Origin: Sphingomonas swuensis | Lineage (GTDB): Bacteria; Pseudomonadota; Alphaproteobacteria; Sphingomonadales; Sphingomonadaceae | NCBI RefSeq assembly: GCF_039538045.1 | Contig: NZ_BAABBQ010000001.1 | Span: forward strand, 952,001 to 1,016,000 | Length of the DNA stretch: 64,000 nucleotides | Direction of reading: 5' to 3' | Shown here: positions 25,547-33,090 of the stretch, piece by piece | How positions within the stretch are numbered: position 1 is the stretch's first letter | Layout: every line of letters starts with the position of its first letter | Position numbers and translations under genes: made by a program | The notes under the pieces: model-generated | Databases searched by the model: none | What the model was told of the DNA's origin: nothing | The model's input: the letters and a program-made list of their open reading frames with translations, nothing else

Positions 25547-25607
25547 CGAAGTTCTCGAAGTTCACCGGGTGCGAGGGTCCGGCGGCGCGGCGAAGTTCTC
25601 GAAGTTC
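25547..25607. repeat. Two 17-base direct repeats upstream of hrpB
   Basis: CGAAGTTCTCGAAGTTC occurs at 25547-25563 and again at 25591-25607, 44 bases apart. Each copy is itself two GAAGTTC heptamers separated by two bases, so there are four heptamers in one orientation. They lie 30-90 bases upstream of the hrpB start and could be an operator. Confidence 0.6.
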
Positions 25608-25753
25608 CCAGGGTAAAGGGGTGTCGCAAGGCTCCTAACCGTAGGAAAGAGTTGCGAGTTTGACACACCGGTATGGTTACAAGCGTCAAACGTGCAAAGA
25701 GAGGCTTGTATCTGAGTGAGTCTGGCAGGCGAACCACCCTGGCGAGTAGATCA

Positions 25754-25772
25754 TGCCAAGTCCTACTTGGCA
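25754..25772 (-). terminator. Short hairpin after the LRR gene
   Basis: TGCCAAG-N5-CTTGGCA is a 7-base stem lying 7 to 25 bases past the stop of the leftward LRR gene. There is no T-run after it, so a terminator role is tentative. Confidence 0.35.
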
Positions 25773-25778
25773 ATCGGT

Positions 25779-26534
25779 TTAGGCGGGACGCAGCCTGCCC
25801 TCGGTCCAGCTTGCCGGATCGAACCAGCGGCAGACGAGGTCGGGCCGCTCGGCATGCAGACGGGCGAAGGCTTCGCGCGGGGCGACCCGGGCAATGTCGA
25901 GGAAACGGAGGCGCGGGCAGAGTGCCAGCGGCGACAGGTCCTTGTCGGCGAGCCGGGTCGAGACGGCGAGAAAGGCCTCGAGCGAAGCAAGACTGGCAAG
26001 CGGCGCGAGGCTGTTGATCGTGAGCGGAGTGTCGATCGCGCCCTCGATCCCGATCACCCGCAACTGGTGCGCGTCGGCGAGCCAGTCGAGACCGGGCATC
26101 CTTCGGGCATTGGTGAGGAGCAGCGTCCGAAGCGCGGGAAGCCGGAGCAGGGGGGCGAAGTCGGACAGCTTGCGCGGGCTGTCGATGCTGAGATGCGATA
26201 GCCGGTCGAGCCCGAGGAGGGGGGACAGGTCGGTGGCGACGAACGGCCACTCGAGCTCGAGCCGTTCGAGCCCCGAGATCCGGCCGATCTCCTCGAGACA
26301 GGGCTGGTCGACGTTGGCGGCGACGAGGTGACGGAGCGCGGTTCGCTGCCCGAGGCCGCGATAGTTGCTGCCGTCGCGAGCGAGCCAGGCGCAGCGGGCT
26401 TCGTCCGGGATCAAGTCGGCGCTGGCGCGGAAGTGGTCCGCCTTCCACTCGGTCCAGTCGCGGTCGGCATGGCCGCGATAGTGCGACTGGAGCGCGCGTT
26501 CGAGAGTCGGGAAAGCGTCGAAGTCGGCGTTCAT
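25779..26534 (-). CDS. Leucine-rich-repeat-like hypothetical protein
   Basis: A 251-residue protein without signal peptide or membrane segment. From about residue 65 it shows repeated units with leucines at LRR-like spacing (LRHLVAANV, LERLELEWP, LSHLSIDSP, LRTLLLTNA, LRVIGIEGA, LRFLDIARV). The N-terminal 60 residues are Trp/Asp-rich and not recognised. A protein-binding scaffold is the usual role for such repeats, but no partner is suggested by the neighbours. Confidence is good that it is a gene and moderate for the repeat fold. Confidence 0.65.
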   Translation of the reverse strand: MNADFDAFPTLERALQSHYRGHADRDWTEWKADHFRASADLIPDEARCAWLARDGSNYRGLGQRTALRHLVAANVDQPCLEEIGRISGLERLELEWPFVATDLSPLLGLDRLSHLSIDSPRKLSDFAPLLRLPALRTLLLTNARRMPGLDWLADAHQLRVIGIEGAIDTPLTINSLAPLASLASLEAFLAVSTRLADKDLSPLALCPRLRFLDIARVAPREAFARLHAERPDLVCRWFDPASWTEGRLRPA

Positions 26535-26586
26535 GACAACCGACTAGCGCGGGGCGGTTAAGGAAGGCTGCAACCGCGGGCTGGAG

Positions 26587-26850
26587 TCAGTCGACCCGCG
26601 ACCGTGTAGCGTCGGTGACGCTCTGGTCGTGCCCGCTCTTGTCGCTGAAGAAAGCGGCGGCGAACAGGCCGCAGCCGAGCAGGACCGAGATGAACACGCC
26701 GCCGATCACCGCCACCACCATGTGCAGGTAGAGCTCGCCGGTGGCGCCGAGATAGACGAGCGCGCCGATCGTGAAGACCACCGCCAGCAGGATGATGAGC
26801 TTCATGATCCGCCGAAAGTCGGCGGCGGCGTTCTGACGGTCATGGGGCAT
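26587..26850 (-). CDS. Small two-helix membrane protein, unknown function
   Basis: An 87-residue protein with a charged N-terminus and two hydrophobic helices (about 17-35 and 44-68), then a polar tail. It belongs to a type of small membrane protein seen often in sphingomonad genomes. I do not recognise a named family. It is encoded 52 bases upstream of the LRR gene on the same strand. Confidence 0.6.
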   Translation of the reverse strand: MPHDRQNAAADFRRIMKLIILLAVVFTIGALVYLGATGELYLHMVVAVIGGVFISVLLGCGLFAAAFFSDKSGHDQSVTDATRSRVD

Positions 26851-26919
26851 GGAGTGGATTTAGTGCCGGCGGCAACGGTGCGGCATTGGACATAGTGTCC
26901 CACAGTGAAGAGTCGCTCT

Positions 26920-26987
26920 GGCCCCTCCACCACTCAGCCTGCGGCCGAGTGGTCCCCCTCCCCATTCCGCCGGGCGGAACGGGGAGG
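26920..26987. repeat. REP-like palindromic element
   Basis: Two adjacent hairpins. The first is CCACTC-N11-GAGTGG (about 26930-26952). The second, 26957-26987, is a 15-base near-perfect stem starting CCTCCCC and ending GGGGAGG with one A:C mismatch. Its left edge GGCCCCTCCACCACTC (26920-26935) recurs exactly, inverted, at 46701-46716. This fills most of the 216-base gap between the small membrane gene and the lipase-like gene. Confidence 0.7.
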
Positions 26988-27066
26988 TTGTGGCGGTCTT
27001 GCGTGTTCATAGGAACGCGGTCGATAGTGGCAGCGGGGCGGGGCGTGCTTGTCGAGGAGACGATCG

Positions 27067-28170
27067 ATGCGTCGTGCCGCCATCCTGGTCCTGATGATGT
27101 CCGCCACGCCCGCAGTCGCGCAGACGGGAAGGCTGGTCGCGGCCGAGCCGGTGGCGAATACGCCGGCGGGAATGCAGGCGTGGAAGGTGCGCTATCTCAG
27201 TCGGGACGACCGGACGAGCGTGCGCGAACTGACCGCGATGGTGGTTGCGCCGCGCGAGGCGGTCCCGACCAAGCCGCGCCCGGTCATCGCCTGGACCCAT
27301 GGCACCTGGGGCACCGCGCAGGGCTGCGCACCCTCGCTCAGCGCGCGCTTCTTCGAGACTCTTCCGGCGCTGGACGCGGTGCGGCGCGGCTATGTGGTGG
27401 TGGCACCCGACTACCCCGGGCTCGGGAATGCGGGGGTCCACCCCTATCTGGTGGGCACGACGACCGGGCGCTCGGTGCTCGACGCGGTACGTGCGGCGCA
27501 GCAGGTCGGCGGGGCGGCGGCGGGCAATCGCTTCGCGGTGTGGGGCGAGAGCCAGGGCGGCCATGCGGCGCTGTGGACCGGACAGATGATGGCGGCCGAT
27601 GGCGGGGGATTGTCACTGGTGGGGGTCGCCGCGGGGGCGCCGCCGACCGACCTTGCCGCCAACTTCGCGCAGGCGAGCGATCCAAACGCCAAGGGCTTCC
27701 TGACCGCGCTCGCGACCGAAAGCTGGAGCCGCTATTATGGCGTCCCGCTGAGGATCGGGCAGGCGCGGACCCCGGGGCTGATCCGGCGGCTGGCGCAGAA
27801 GTGCGTCACGGTGGATTCGGCGCCCAATCTCGGGACTTTGCTCGGGATCCTCGCGCTTCGGCAGGACCTCGCGCGGGTCGACCTCGGCCGGACCCCGCCC
27901 TGGGCGAGCTATGTCGCGGCGAACAGCACGAGCCCGGTCAGCCGGGTCCCGGTGATGTTCGCGCAGACGGCGCAGGATCCGCTGGTCGCGCCGGCGGTGA
28001 CTCGCGCCTTCGCCCGCCGGATGTGCGCCAACCGGGTGCGGGTGCGCTGGTTCGACCTGCCCGGCAAGGACCATGCGACCACCGCCAAGCAGAGCGCGGC
28101 GGCGACCATCGAATGGATCGGCGAGCGGTTCGCGGGGACGCGCGCGCCGAGCGACTGCGGGCGGATCTGA
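27067..28170 (+). CDS. Secreted alpha/beta hydrolase, secretory-lipase family
   Basis: A 367-residue exported hydrolase. Signal peptide at 1-18 (ending AVAQ). The alpha/beta fold is clear: AWTHGTWG with the oxyanion region, YVVVAPDYPGLG, then the nucleophile elbow GESQGG and a late KDHATT for the histidine. The family includes fungal secretory lipases and bacterial esterases; the substrate is not determinable. ATG 27067 has GAGGAG seven bases upstream. A strong bidirectional hairpin follows the stop. Confidence 0.82.
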   Translation: MRRAAILVLMMSATPAVAQTGRLVAAEPVANTPAGMQAWKVRYLSRDDRTSVRELTAMVVAPREAVPTKPRPVIAWTHGTWGTAQGCAPSLSARFFETLPALDAVRRGYVVVAPDYPGLGNAGVHPYLVGTTTGRSVLDAVRAAQQVGGAAAGNRFAVWGESQGGHAALWTGQMMAADGGGLSLVGVAAGAPPTDLAANFAQASDPNAKGFLTALATESWSRYYGVPLRIGQARTPGLIRRLAQKCVTVDSAPNLGTLLGILALRQDLARVDLGRTPPWASYVAANSTSPVSRVPVMFAQTAQDPLVAPAVTRAFARRMCANRVRVRWFDLPGKDHATTAKQSAAATIEWIGERFAGTRAPSDCGRI

Positions 28171-28183
28171 GCGGCGAGGGAAG

Positions 28184-28206
28184 GGGAGCGGCCGGGTGCC
28201 GCTCCC
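28184..28206. terminator. Bidirectional terminator hairpin
   Basis: A perfect 9-base stem GGGAGCGGC / GCCGCTCCC with a 5-base loop sits between the convergent lipase-like and alcohol dehydrogenase genes, 14 bases from one stop and 10 from the other. Confidence 0.75.
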
Positions 28207-28215
28207 CCGGCCGGC

Positions 28216-29331
28216 TCACTCCTCGTCGGCTTCCTCGTTAGCGAGGGTGGCGATGTCGATGACGTAGCGGAAGCGTACGTCGCCCTTCTCGACCTTCTTC
28301 ATCGCCTTGTTGATGTCCTGCGCCGGGATGATCTCGATCTCGGGCGCGATTCCGTGCTCGGCGCAGAAGTCGATTACTTCCTGGGTCTCGGCGATCGAGC
28401 CGATCAGCGAGCCCGCGACCGAGCGGCGGTGGAAGGCGGCCTGGCTGTTGTCGACGCCCGCCATCGGCTCGAGCGCGCCGACGATCACCAGCGTCTTGTC
28501 GCGCTTCAAGAGCGCGATGAACGGGTTGATGTCGTGCTTCTCGGGCACGGTCGAGATGATGAAGTCGAAGGTGCCGGGGACCGCGGACAGCTTCTCGGCC
28601 TCCTTCTTCAGCTCCTTCTCGACCGTGACGTGGGTCGCGCCGAGCTTCTCGGCCTCGGCCTTCTTTTCGGGCGAGGTGGTGAAGACGGTGACCTCGGCGC
28701 CGAGCGCCCTGGCGATCTTGACCGCCATGTGGCCGAGCCCGCCGAGGCCAACGACGCCGACCTTGTCGCCCTGCTTCACGCCCCAATGCTTCATCGGCGA
28801 ATAAGTGGTGACGCCGGCGCAGAGGATCGGCGCGGCTTCCTCGGGCTTGAGCGCGTCGGGGATGCGGATGACGAAGTCCTCGCGGCAGACGATGTTCGAG
28901 GAATAGCCGCCATAGGTGTTGTCGCGGCCGTACATGTTCTCGCCCGTCGCGGCCTTGGCGGCGGGGATAAAGGGGCCGTTGTAGGTGGCAAGGAAGCCGT
29001 TGGGGCCTTCGCAGTAATTCTCGTCGCCTTCCTTGCAGGGTGCACAGGACTGGCAGCTGTCGACCATGCAGCCGACGCCGACGATCTCGCCGACCTTATA
29101 CTTGCCGTTCTTCGCCGCCTTGGCGACCCGGCCGACGACCTCGTGGCCGGGGACGCAGGGGTAGACGGTGTTCGACCACTCGTTCTTCACCTGGTGGATG
29201 TCCGAGTGGCAGAGGCCGCAATAGAGCACCTCGATCAGGAGCTCATTGTCCTTGGGCTCCTCGCGGGTGAAGCGGAAGGGCTTCATGCGGCTGAAGCTGT
29301 GCTTGGCGGCGTAACCGATCGTGTCGACCAT
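28216..29331 (-). CDS. Zinc-dependent NAD(P)-dependent alcohol dehydrogenase (YahK/cinnamyl type)
   Basis: A 371-residue MDR-family alcohol/aldehyde dehydrogenase. Catalytic zinc ligands: C in GLCHSDIH, H and E in PGHEVVG, and a later Cys in ILCAGVTT. The structural zinc lobe CQSCAPCKEGDENYC is complete. The Rossmann motif VGLGGLGHMAVK marks cofactor binding. It resembles NADP-dependent YahK-like enzymes reducing aldehydes. The start ATG 29331 lacks a good Shine-Dalgarno and lies 10 bases from a strong hairpin. It is downstream of exbD on the same strand. Confidence 0.9.
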   Translation of the reverse strand: MVDTIGYAAKHSFSRMKPFRFTREEPKDNELLIEVLYCGLCHSDIHQVKNEWSNTVYPCVPGHEVVGRVAKAAKNGKYKVGEIVGVGCMVDSCQSCAPCKEGDENYCEGPNGFLATYNGPFIPAAKAATGENMYGRDNTYGGYSSNIVCREDFVIRIPDALKPEEAAPILCAGVTTYSPMKHWGVKQGDKVGVVGLGGLGHMAVKIARALGAEVTVFTTSPEKKAEAEKLGATHVTVEKELKKEAEKLSAVPGTFDFIISTVPEKHDINPFIALLKRDKTLVIVGALEPMAGVDNSQAAFHRRSVAGSLIGSIAETQEVIDFCAEHGIAPEIEIIPAQDINKAMKKVEKGDVRFRYVIDIATLANEEADEE

Positions 29332-29340
29332 AAGGAGGCG

Positions 29341-29371
29341 TCTTCCTGTCTCGGGGGGTGAGACAGGAAGA
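29341..29371 (-). terminator. Strong hairpin between exbD and the alcohol dehydrogenase
   Basis: TCTTCCTGTCTC-N7-GAGACAGGAAGA forms a perfect 12-base stem. It could terminate the exbD transcript. Because it ends only about 10 bases before the dehydrogenase ATG, it could also affect that gene's translation. A second hairpin, CGGGGA-N7-TCCCCG, lies just upstream on the coding strand. Confidence 0.6.
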
Positions 29372-29425
29372 AAGGGAAGCGGGGAGGTTTGTTCCCCGTT
29401 TCGCCTCATGGTCGCGCCGGGCCGG

Positions 29426-29851
29426 TCAGAAGCGGGCGTAACTTTCATTGCCAACGAAGCCGACGCGCGTCAGCTGCGCCTTGCGGATGTCGACCAGCAG
29501 CTCGTCGACCAGACCGTAGGGCGCGAGGGCCGCGGGCTGGAGCTGGAGCTCGGGCTCGTCGGGGAGCTGAGCGGTGGCGAAGAGCAGCGACTGGAGCTGC
29601 GGCCTGCTGACCGACATCCCGTTGAAGAGAAGGGTGCCGGCCTCGGTCACGACGATCTTGTTCTTGGTGCGGTCGGGCTGGGTCGGCGGCGGGGGTCCGG
29701 TCGGGAGGTCGAGGCTGACCGAGTGGGTCTGCACGGGGATGGTGATGATCAGCATGATGATGAGCACCAGCATGACGTCGATCAGCGGCGTCGTGTTGAG
29801 TTCCACCATCGGCTCGGGGGTGGACTGCGGCATCAAGGCGAGTGCGGCCAT
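29426..29851 (-). CDS. exbD: ExbD/TolR-family biopolymer transport protein (orphan)
   Basis: A 141-residue protein with the ExbD layout: a short cytoplasmic N-terminus (EPMVELNTTPLIDVMLVLII) carrying the conserved Asp in the single transmembrane helix at about 22-42, then a periplasmic domain with a proline-rich linker. ExbD works with ExbB and TonB to energise outer-membrane receptors. No exbB or tonB is adjacent, so it must borrow partners from elsewhere. ATG 29851 has GAGG upstream, and an inverted repeat at 29871-29890 lies in its leader. Confidence 0.85.
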   Translation of the reverse strand: MAALALMPQSTPEPMVELNTTPLIDVMLVLIIMLIITIPVQTHSVSLDLPTGPPPPTQPDRTKNKIVVTEAGTLLFNGMSVSRPQLQSLLFATAQLPDEPELQLQPAALAPYGLVDELLVDIRKAQLTRVGFVGNESYARF

Positions 29852-29870
29852 GCAAGCGACTCCTCAATCA

Positions 29871-29900
29871 TGAGACAGTGTAACGTCTCACTTTCGAGTG
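29871..29900 (-). promoter_or_regulatory. Candidate operator upstream of exbD
   Basis: TGAGAC-N8-GTCTCA (29871-29890) is a 6-base inverted repeat immediately followed by CACT-TTCG-AGTG (29889-29900). Both sit 20-50 bases upstream of the exbD start in an AT-richer leader, the position for a repressor site. No specific regulator can be named. Confidence 0.5.
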
Positions 29901-29937
29901 AGGTTCGCAAGCGGGTGTTTTTCGGCGGGAGTGCGGC

Positions 29938-30945
29938 TCAGTAGGTTCGGGCGACGGCGAATTCGACCGCCTGGGTGAGGGCGGCGCGGGCCTTGCCGGC
30001 GGGGAAGGGGGCGATCGCGTCGAGCGCTCGGCGGGCGTAGGTGCGGGCCCGCTCGAGCGTCTCGTCGATCGCGCCGGTGCGCTTGAGCAGCGACACGGCG
30101 TGGGAGAGGTCCTCGTCCGAGGTGCGCTCGCCGCCGACGGCTTCCTTCCAGAAGCGGCGTTCCTCCTCCGAGCCGCGGGCGTAGGCGAGGATGATGGGAA
30201 GGGTCATCTTGCCCTCGCGGAAGTCGTCGCCGAGGTCCTTGCCGCTGGTCGCGCTCTCGCTGGTGTAGTCGATCGCGTCGTCGACCAGCTGGAAGGCGAT
30301 CCCGAGATTGCGGCCGAAGCTCTCGAGCGCGTCCTCGGCCTCCTCGCCGGCTTCGGCGACGACCGGGGCGATGCGGCAGGCGGCGGAGAAGAGCGCGGCG
30401 GTCTTGGCCTCGATGATGTGGAGGTAGGTGTCCTCGCGAGTCTCGATCTGGCGCTGCGCGGTCAGCTGCGCGACCTCGCCTTCCGCGATTACCGCCGAGG
30501 CGCGGCTGAGGATCTTGAGGACCTTGAGGCTACCGTCCTCGACCATCAGCTCGAAGGCGCGCGAGAAGAGGAAGTCGCCGACCAGCACGCTCGCGGGATT
30601 GCCCCAGATGAGGTTGGCGGTGCGCTTGCCGCGGCGGGTGCCCGAGCCGTCGACCACGTCGTCGTGGAGCAGCGTCGCGGTGTGGATGAACTCGACCGCG
30701 GCGGCGAGCATGTGGTGGCGGCTGCCGTTATACTGGCAGAGCGCGGCGCTGGCGCAGGTCAGCATCGGCCGCATCCGCTTGCCACCGCCGGCGATGAGAT
30801 GGCCGGCGAGCTCGGGGATGAGCGGGACCTCGCTCTGCATCCGCGACAGGATGACCTGGTTGACCGCGTTCATGTCGGGCGCGGTGAGCGCGACCAGCGG
30901 ATCGAGGCTGGGCGGCGGGGTGAGGCTGTGGAGCGAGGCGGTCAC
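29938..30945 (-). CDS. ispB: Polyprenyl (octaprenyl/decaprenyl) diphosphate synthase
   Basis: A 335-residue trans-isoprenyl diphosphate synthase. The first aspartate-rich motif is HDDVVDGSGTRRG (DDVVD at 95-99); the second is QLVDDAIDYTSE. Also present are GGKRMRP near 54-60 and KTAALFSAA. Such enzymes make the side chain of ubiquinone. The length and lack of a bulky residue cluster before the first motif fit a long-chain product; the exact chain length cannot be read here. It is divergent from the hybrid kinase at 31.1 kb. Confidence 0.9.
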   Translation of the reverse strand: MTASLHSLTPPPSLDPLVALTAPDMNAVNQVILSRMQSEVPLIPELAGHLIAGGGKRMRPMLTCASAALCQYNGSRHHMLAAAVEFIHTATLLHDDVVDGSGTRRGKRTANLIWGNPASVLVGDFLFSRAFELMVEDGSLKVLKILSRASAVIAEGEVAQLTAQRQIETREDTYLHIIEAKTAALFSAACRIAPVVAEAGEEAEDALESFGRNLGIAFQLVDDAIDYTSESATSGKDLGDDFREGKMTLPIILAYARGSEEERRFWKEAVGGERTSDEDLSHAVSLLKRTGAIDETLERARTYARRALDAIAPFPAGKARAALTQAVEFAVARTY

Positions 30946-31104
30946 GAGGCCAGCGGGTAGGCGGGGAGCGCGGCGGGAGCAAGGCCGGGGCGTGTTTGTT
31001 GCGCGGGCGGAACTTTGCCAGGGCTTGCTCGCTGAAGCGGCGGGGACAATGGGGGTGAGCGTCTGAACGGAGCGTCACAGCGTACATCGATCCGGCGGTC
31101 GGCA

Positions 31105-33090
31105 TTGCTGATCGCCGCGGCGGCGCTCGTCCCCTTGCTGCTCTTCGCCATCTTCCAGATCGGCTATTCGTCGCGCGAGCAGCGCCGGGTGCTGGAGGCG
31201 CAGGCGCTGAGCGCGAGTACGGCGGTGATCCTTCGCGCCGACGGCGAGGTGATGCGGCTGACGACGGTGCTCGATGCGCTCGGCACCTCGGCGGTGCTCG
31301 AGCGGGGCGAGCTTGACGCGCTTGCCCAGCGGGTCGTCAAGTTCACCCAGCTCCACCCCGACATCACCGGCTTCGAGGTCCGCGATCGCAGCGGGCGCGT
31401 GCTTCTGCGCCAGGGCGTGACCGACGGCGAGCGGCTGCGGAGCATCGGGCCGGTCAACGACCGCGCCATCTTCGCCGGTTTCGCCAATGGCGGCGGCTGC
31501 CGCTGCCTGCTGTTCGAGCGCTCGGGCGAGATCCGCGGGCAACCGGTGGCGCTGACCCTCTTCTCGCGGTCCGAGACCTTCGCCCGGCTGCTCCCGCCGC
31601 GGAGCGAGTATGACGTGTCGGCGCTGGCCGGACCGCAGGCCCGCTTCATCGCCCGCTCGCTCGGCCACGAGGAGCGCTTCTCGACGCTGAGCTCCACCTA
31701 CGTCCAGCAGGCGGTCCGCTCGGGGAAGGCGTCGGACCTCTACCGCGGGCAAACGCTGGAGGGACTGGAGAATTATTCGGCCTTCACCCGGTCGCGGCTG
31801 ACCGGCTGGAGCGCGCACCTGGCGCTGGGGTCGGCCTATCTCGACAATCCGGCGCGGCGCTTCTTCGCCTCGCTCGGGGTCGCCGCGCTGCTGTCGCTGG
31901 TGCTTGCGGGGCTGCTGATCTGGTTCGCGGTGCGGCAGATGATGGACGCGCGACGTTTCGCCGAGCGGATGCAGCAGGCGCAGAAGATGGAGGCGCTGGG
32001 ACAGCTCACCGGCGGCCTCGCGCACGACTTCAACAATCTTTTGACCCCGGTGATCGGGACCCTCGACCAGCTCCAGCGGCGAGACGGGCTGGACGAGCGC
32101 GGGCGGCGGCTTGCGGCAGGCGCGCTCACCTCGGCGCAGCGCGCCGCGCGGCTGACCCAGCAACTGCTCGCCTTCTCGCGCCGGCAACGGCTTGCGATCG
32201 GCGCGGTGGACGTCACCAGATTGCTGGCCGACGTCCGCGAGCTGATCCAGCGCACGCTCGGCGCCCGCAATCGCTTCGAGATCGAAGCGGACCCGGTGGC
32301 GCCGTGCATCCTGACCGATCGCACCCAGATCGAGCTGGCACTGCTCAACCTCGCGATCAACGCCCGCGACGCCTCCCCCGAGGGAAGCCCCATCACGTTG
32401 AGGGTCGAGGCGGATGGACATGGCCGGGAAGGCGAGGAGGTGATCCGCTTCTCGATGATCGATCGCGGCAGCGGAATGAGCGAGGAGACAAGGCGGCGCG
32501 CCCTCGAGCCGTTCTTCACCACCAAGCCGACCGGGCAAGGGACCGGACTTGGATTGCCGCAGGTGTTCGCGGTGGTCGAGCAGTCGGGCGGAACGGTCGA
32601 GATCGCCAGCAAGGAAGGCGAGGGCACGGTGGTCACCCTCGCGCTACGGGCGTGCGCCGAGCCGGAGAAGGCCGCGGCCCGGGCCGAGGCAAGCGAGCTT
32701 GCCGCACCGGGCACCAGCAAGACGCTGCGACTGCTGGTGGTGGACGACGACCCCGAGGTCCGCGGGACGATTGCCCGAATGCTGAGCGAGGCCGGCCATG
32801 CGGTCGACGCGGTCGCCAACGGCACCAGCGCGCTGGCGGCGCTGGCCGCCGAGAAGTTCGACCTCATCGTCACCGACTATCTGATGCCGCTGATGAGTGG
32901 CGCCGAGCTGATCGAGGAAGCGCGGCGGGTCCGGCCGGGCGTGCCGTTCCTGATCGTCACCGGCTTCTCTGACACCGAGCAGCTGCGCCGTGCCTGTCTC
33001 GACACGGCGACGCTGGCCAAGCCGTTTACCGCGGACGAACTGATGGAAGCGATTGCCAGCAGCCTGAAGGCTAGCCGGCAGGAAGACTGA
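31105..33090 (+). CDS. Hybrid sensor histidine kinase with C-terminal receiver
   Basis: From TTG 31105 the protein has 661 residues. An N-terminal helix (2-20), a periplasmic domain of about 230 residues and a second helix (254-276) are followed by a HisKA domain with H307 in GGLAHDFNNLLTP, an ATPase domain (DRGSGMSE, GTGLGLPQ) and a receiver with phosphoacceptor D591 in IVTDYLMP. The start is uncertain: the TTG lies at the very beginning of the first helix, and an Arg-rich stretch is open upstream without an ATG or GTG in frame. It lies opposite ispB. Confidence 0.85.
   Translation: MLIAAAALVPLLLFAIFQIGYSSREQRRVLEAQALSASTAVILRADGEVMRLTTVLDALGTSAVLERGELDALAQRVVKFTQLHPDITGFEVRDRSGRVLLRQGVTDGERLRSIGPVNDRAIFAGFANGGGCRCLLFERSGEIRGQPVALTLFSRSETFARLLPPRSEYDVSALAGPQARFIARSLGHEERFSTLSSTYVQQAVRSGKASDLYRGQTLEGLENYSAFTRSRLTGWSAHLALGSAYLDNPARRFFASLGVAALLSLVLAGLLIWFAVRQMMDARRFAERMQQAQKMEALGQLTGGLAHDFNNLLTPVIGTLDQLQRRDGLDERGRRLAAGALTSAQRAARLTQQLLAFSRRQRLAIGAVDVTRLLADVRELIQRTLGARNRFEIEADPVAPCILTDRTQIELALLNLAINARDASPEGSPITLRVEADGHGREGEEVIRFSMIDRGSGMSEETRRRALEPFFTTKPTGQGTGLGLPQVFAVVEQSGGTVEIASKEGEGTVVTLALRACAEPEKAAARAEASELAAPGTSKTLRLLVVDDDPEVRGTIARMLSEAGHAVDAVANGTSALAALAAEKFDLIVTDYLMPLMSGAELIEEARRVRPGVPFLIVTGFSDTEQLRRACLDTATLAKPFTADELMEAIASSLKASRQED

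Noticed and set aside
25633-25700. TTGACA near 25661 as a strong promoter
   Set aside because: No matching -10 box at proper spacing, and no rightward gene follows; neighbouring genes run leftward.
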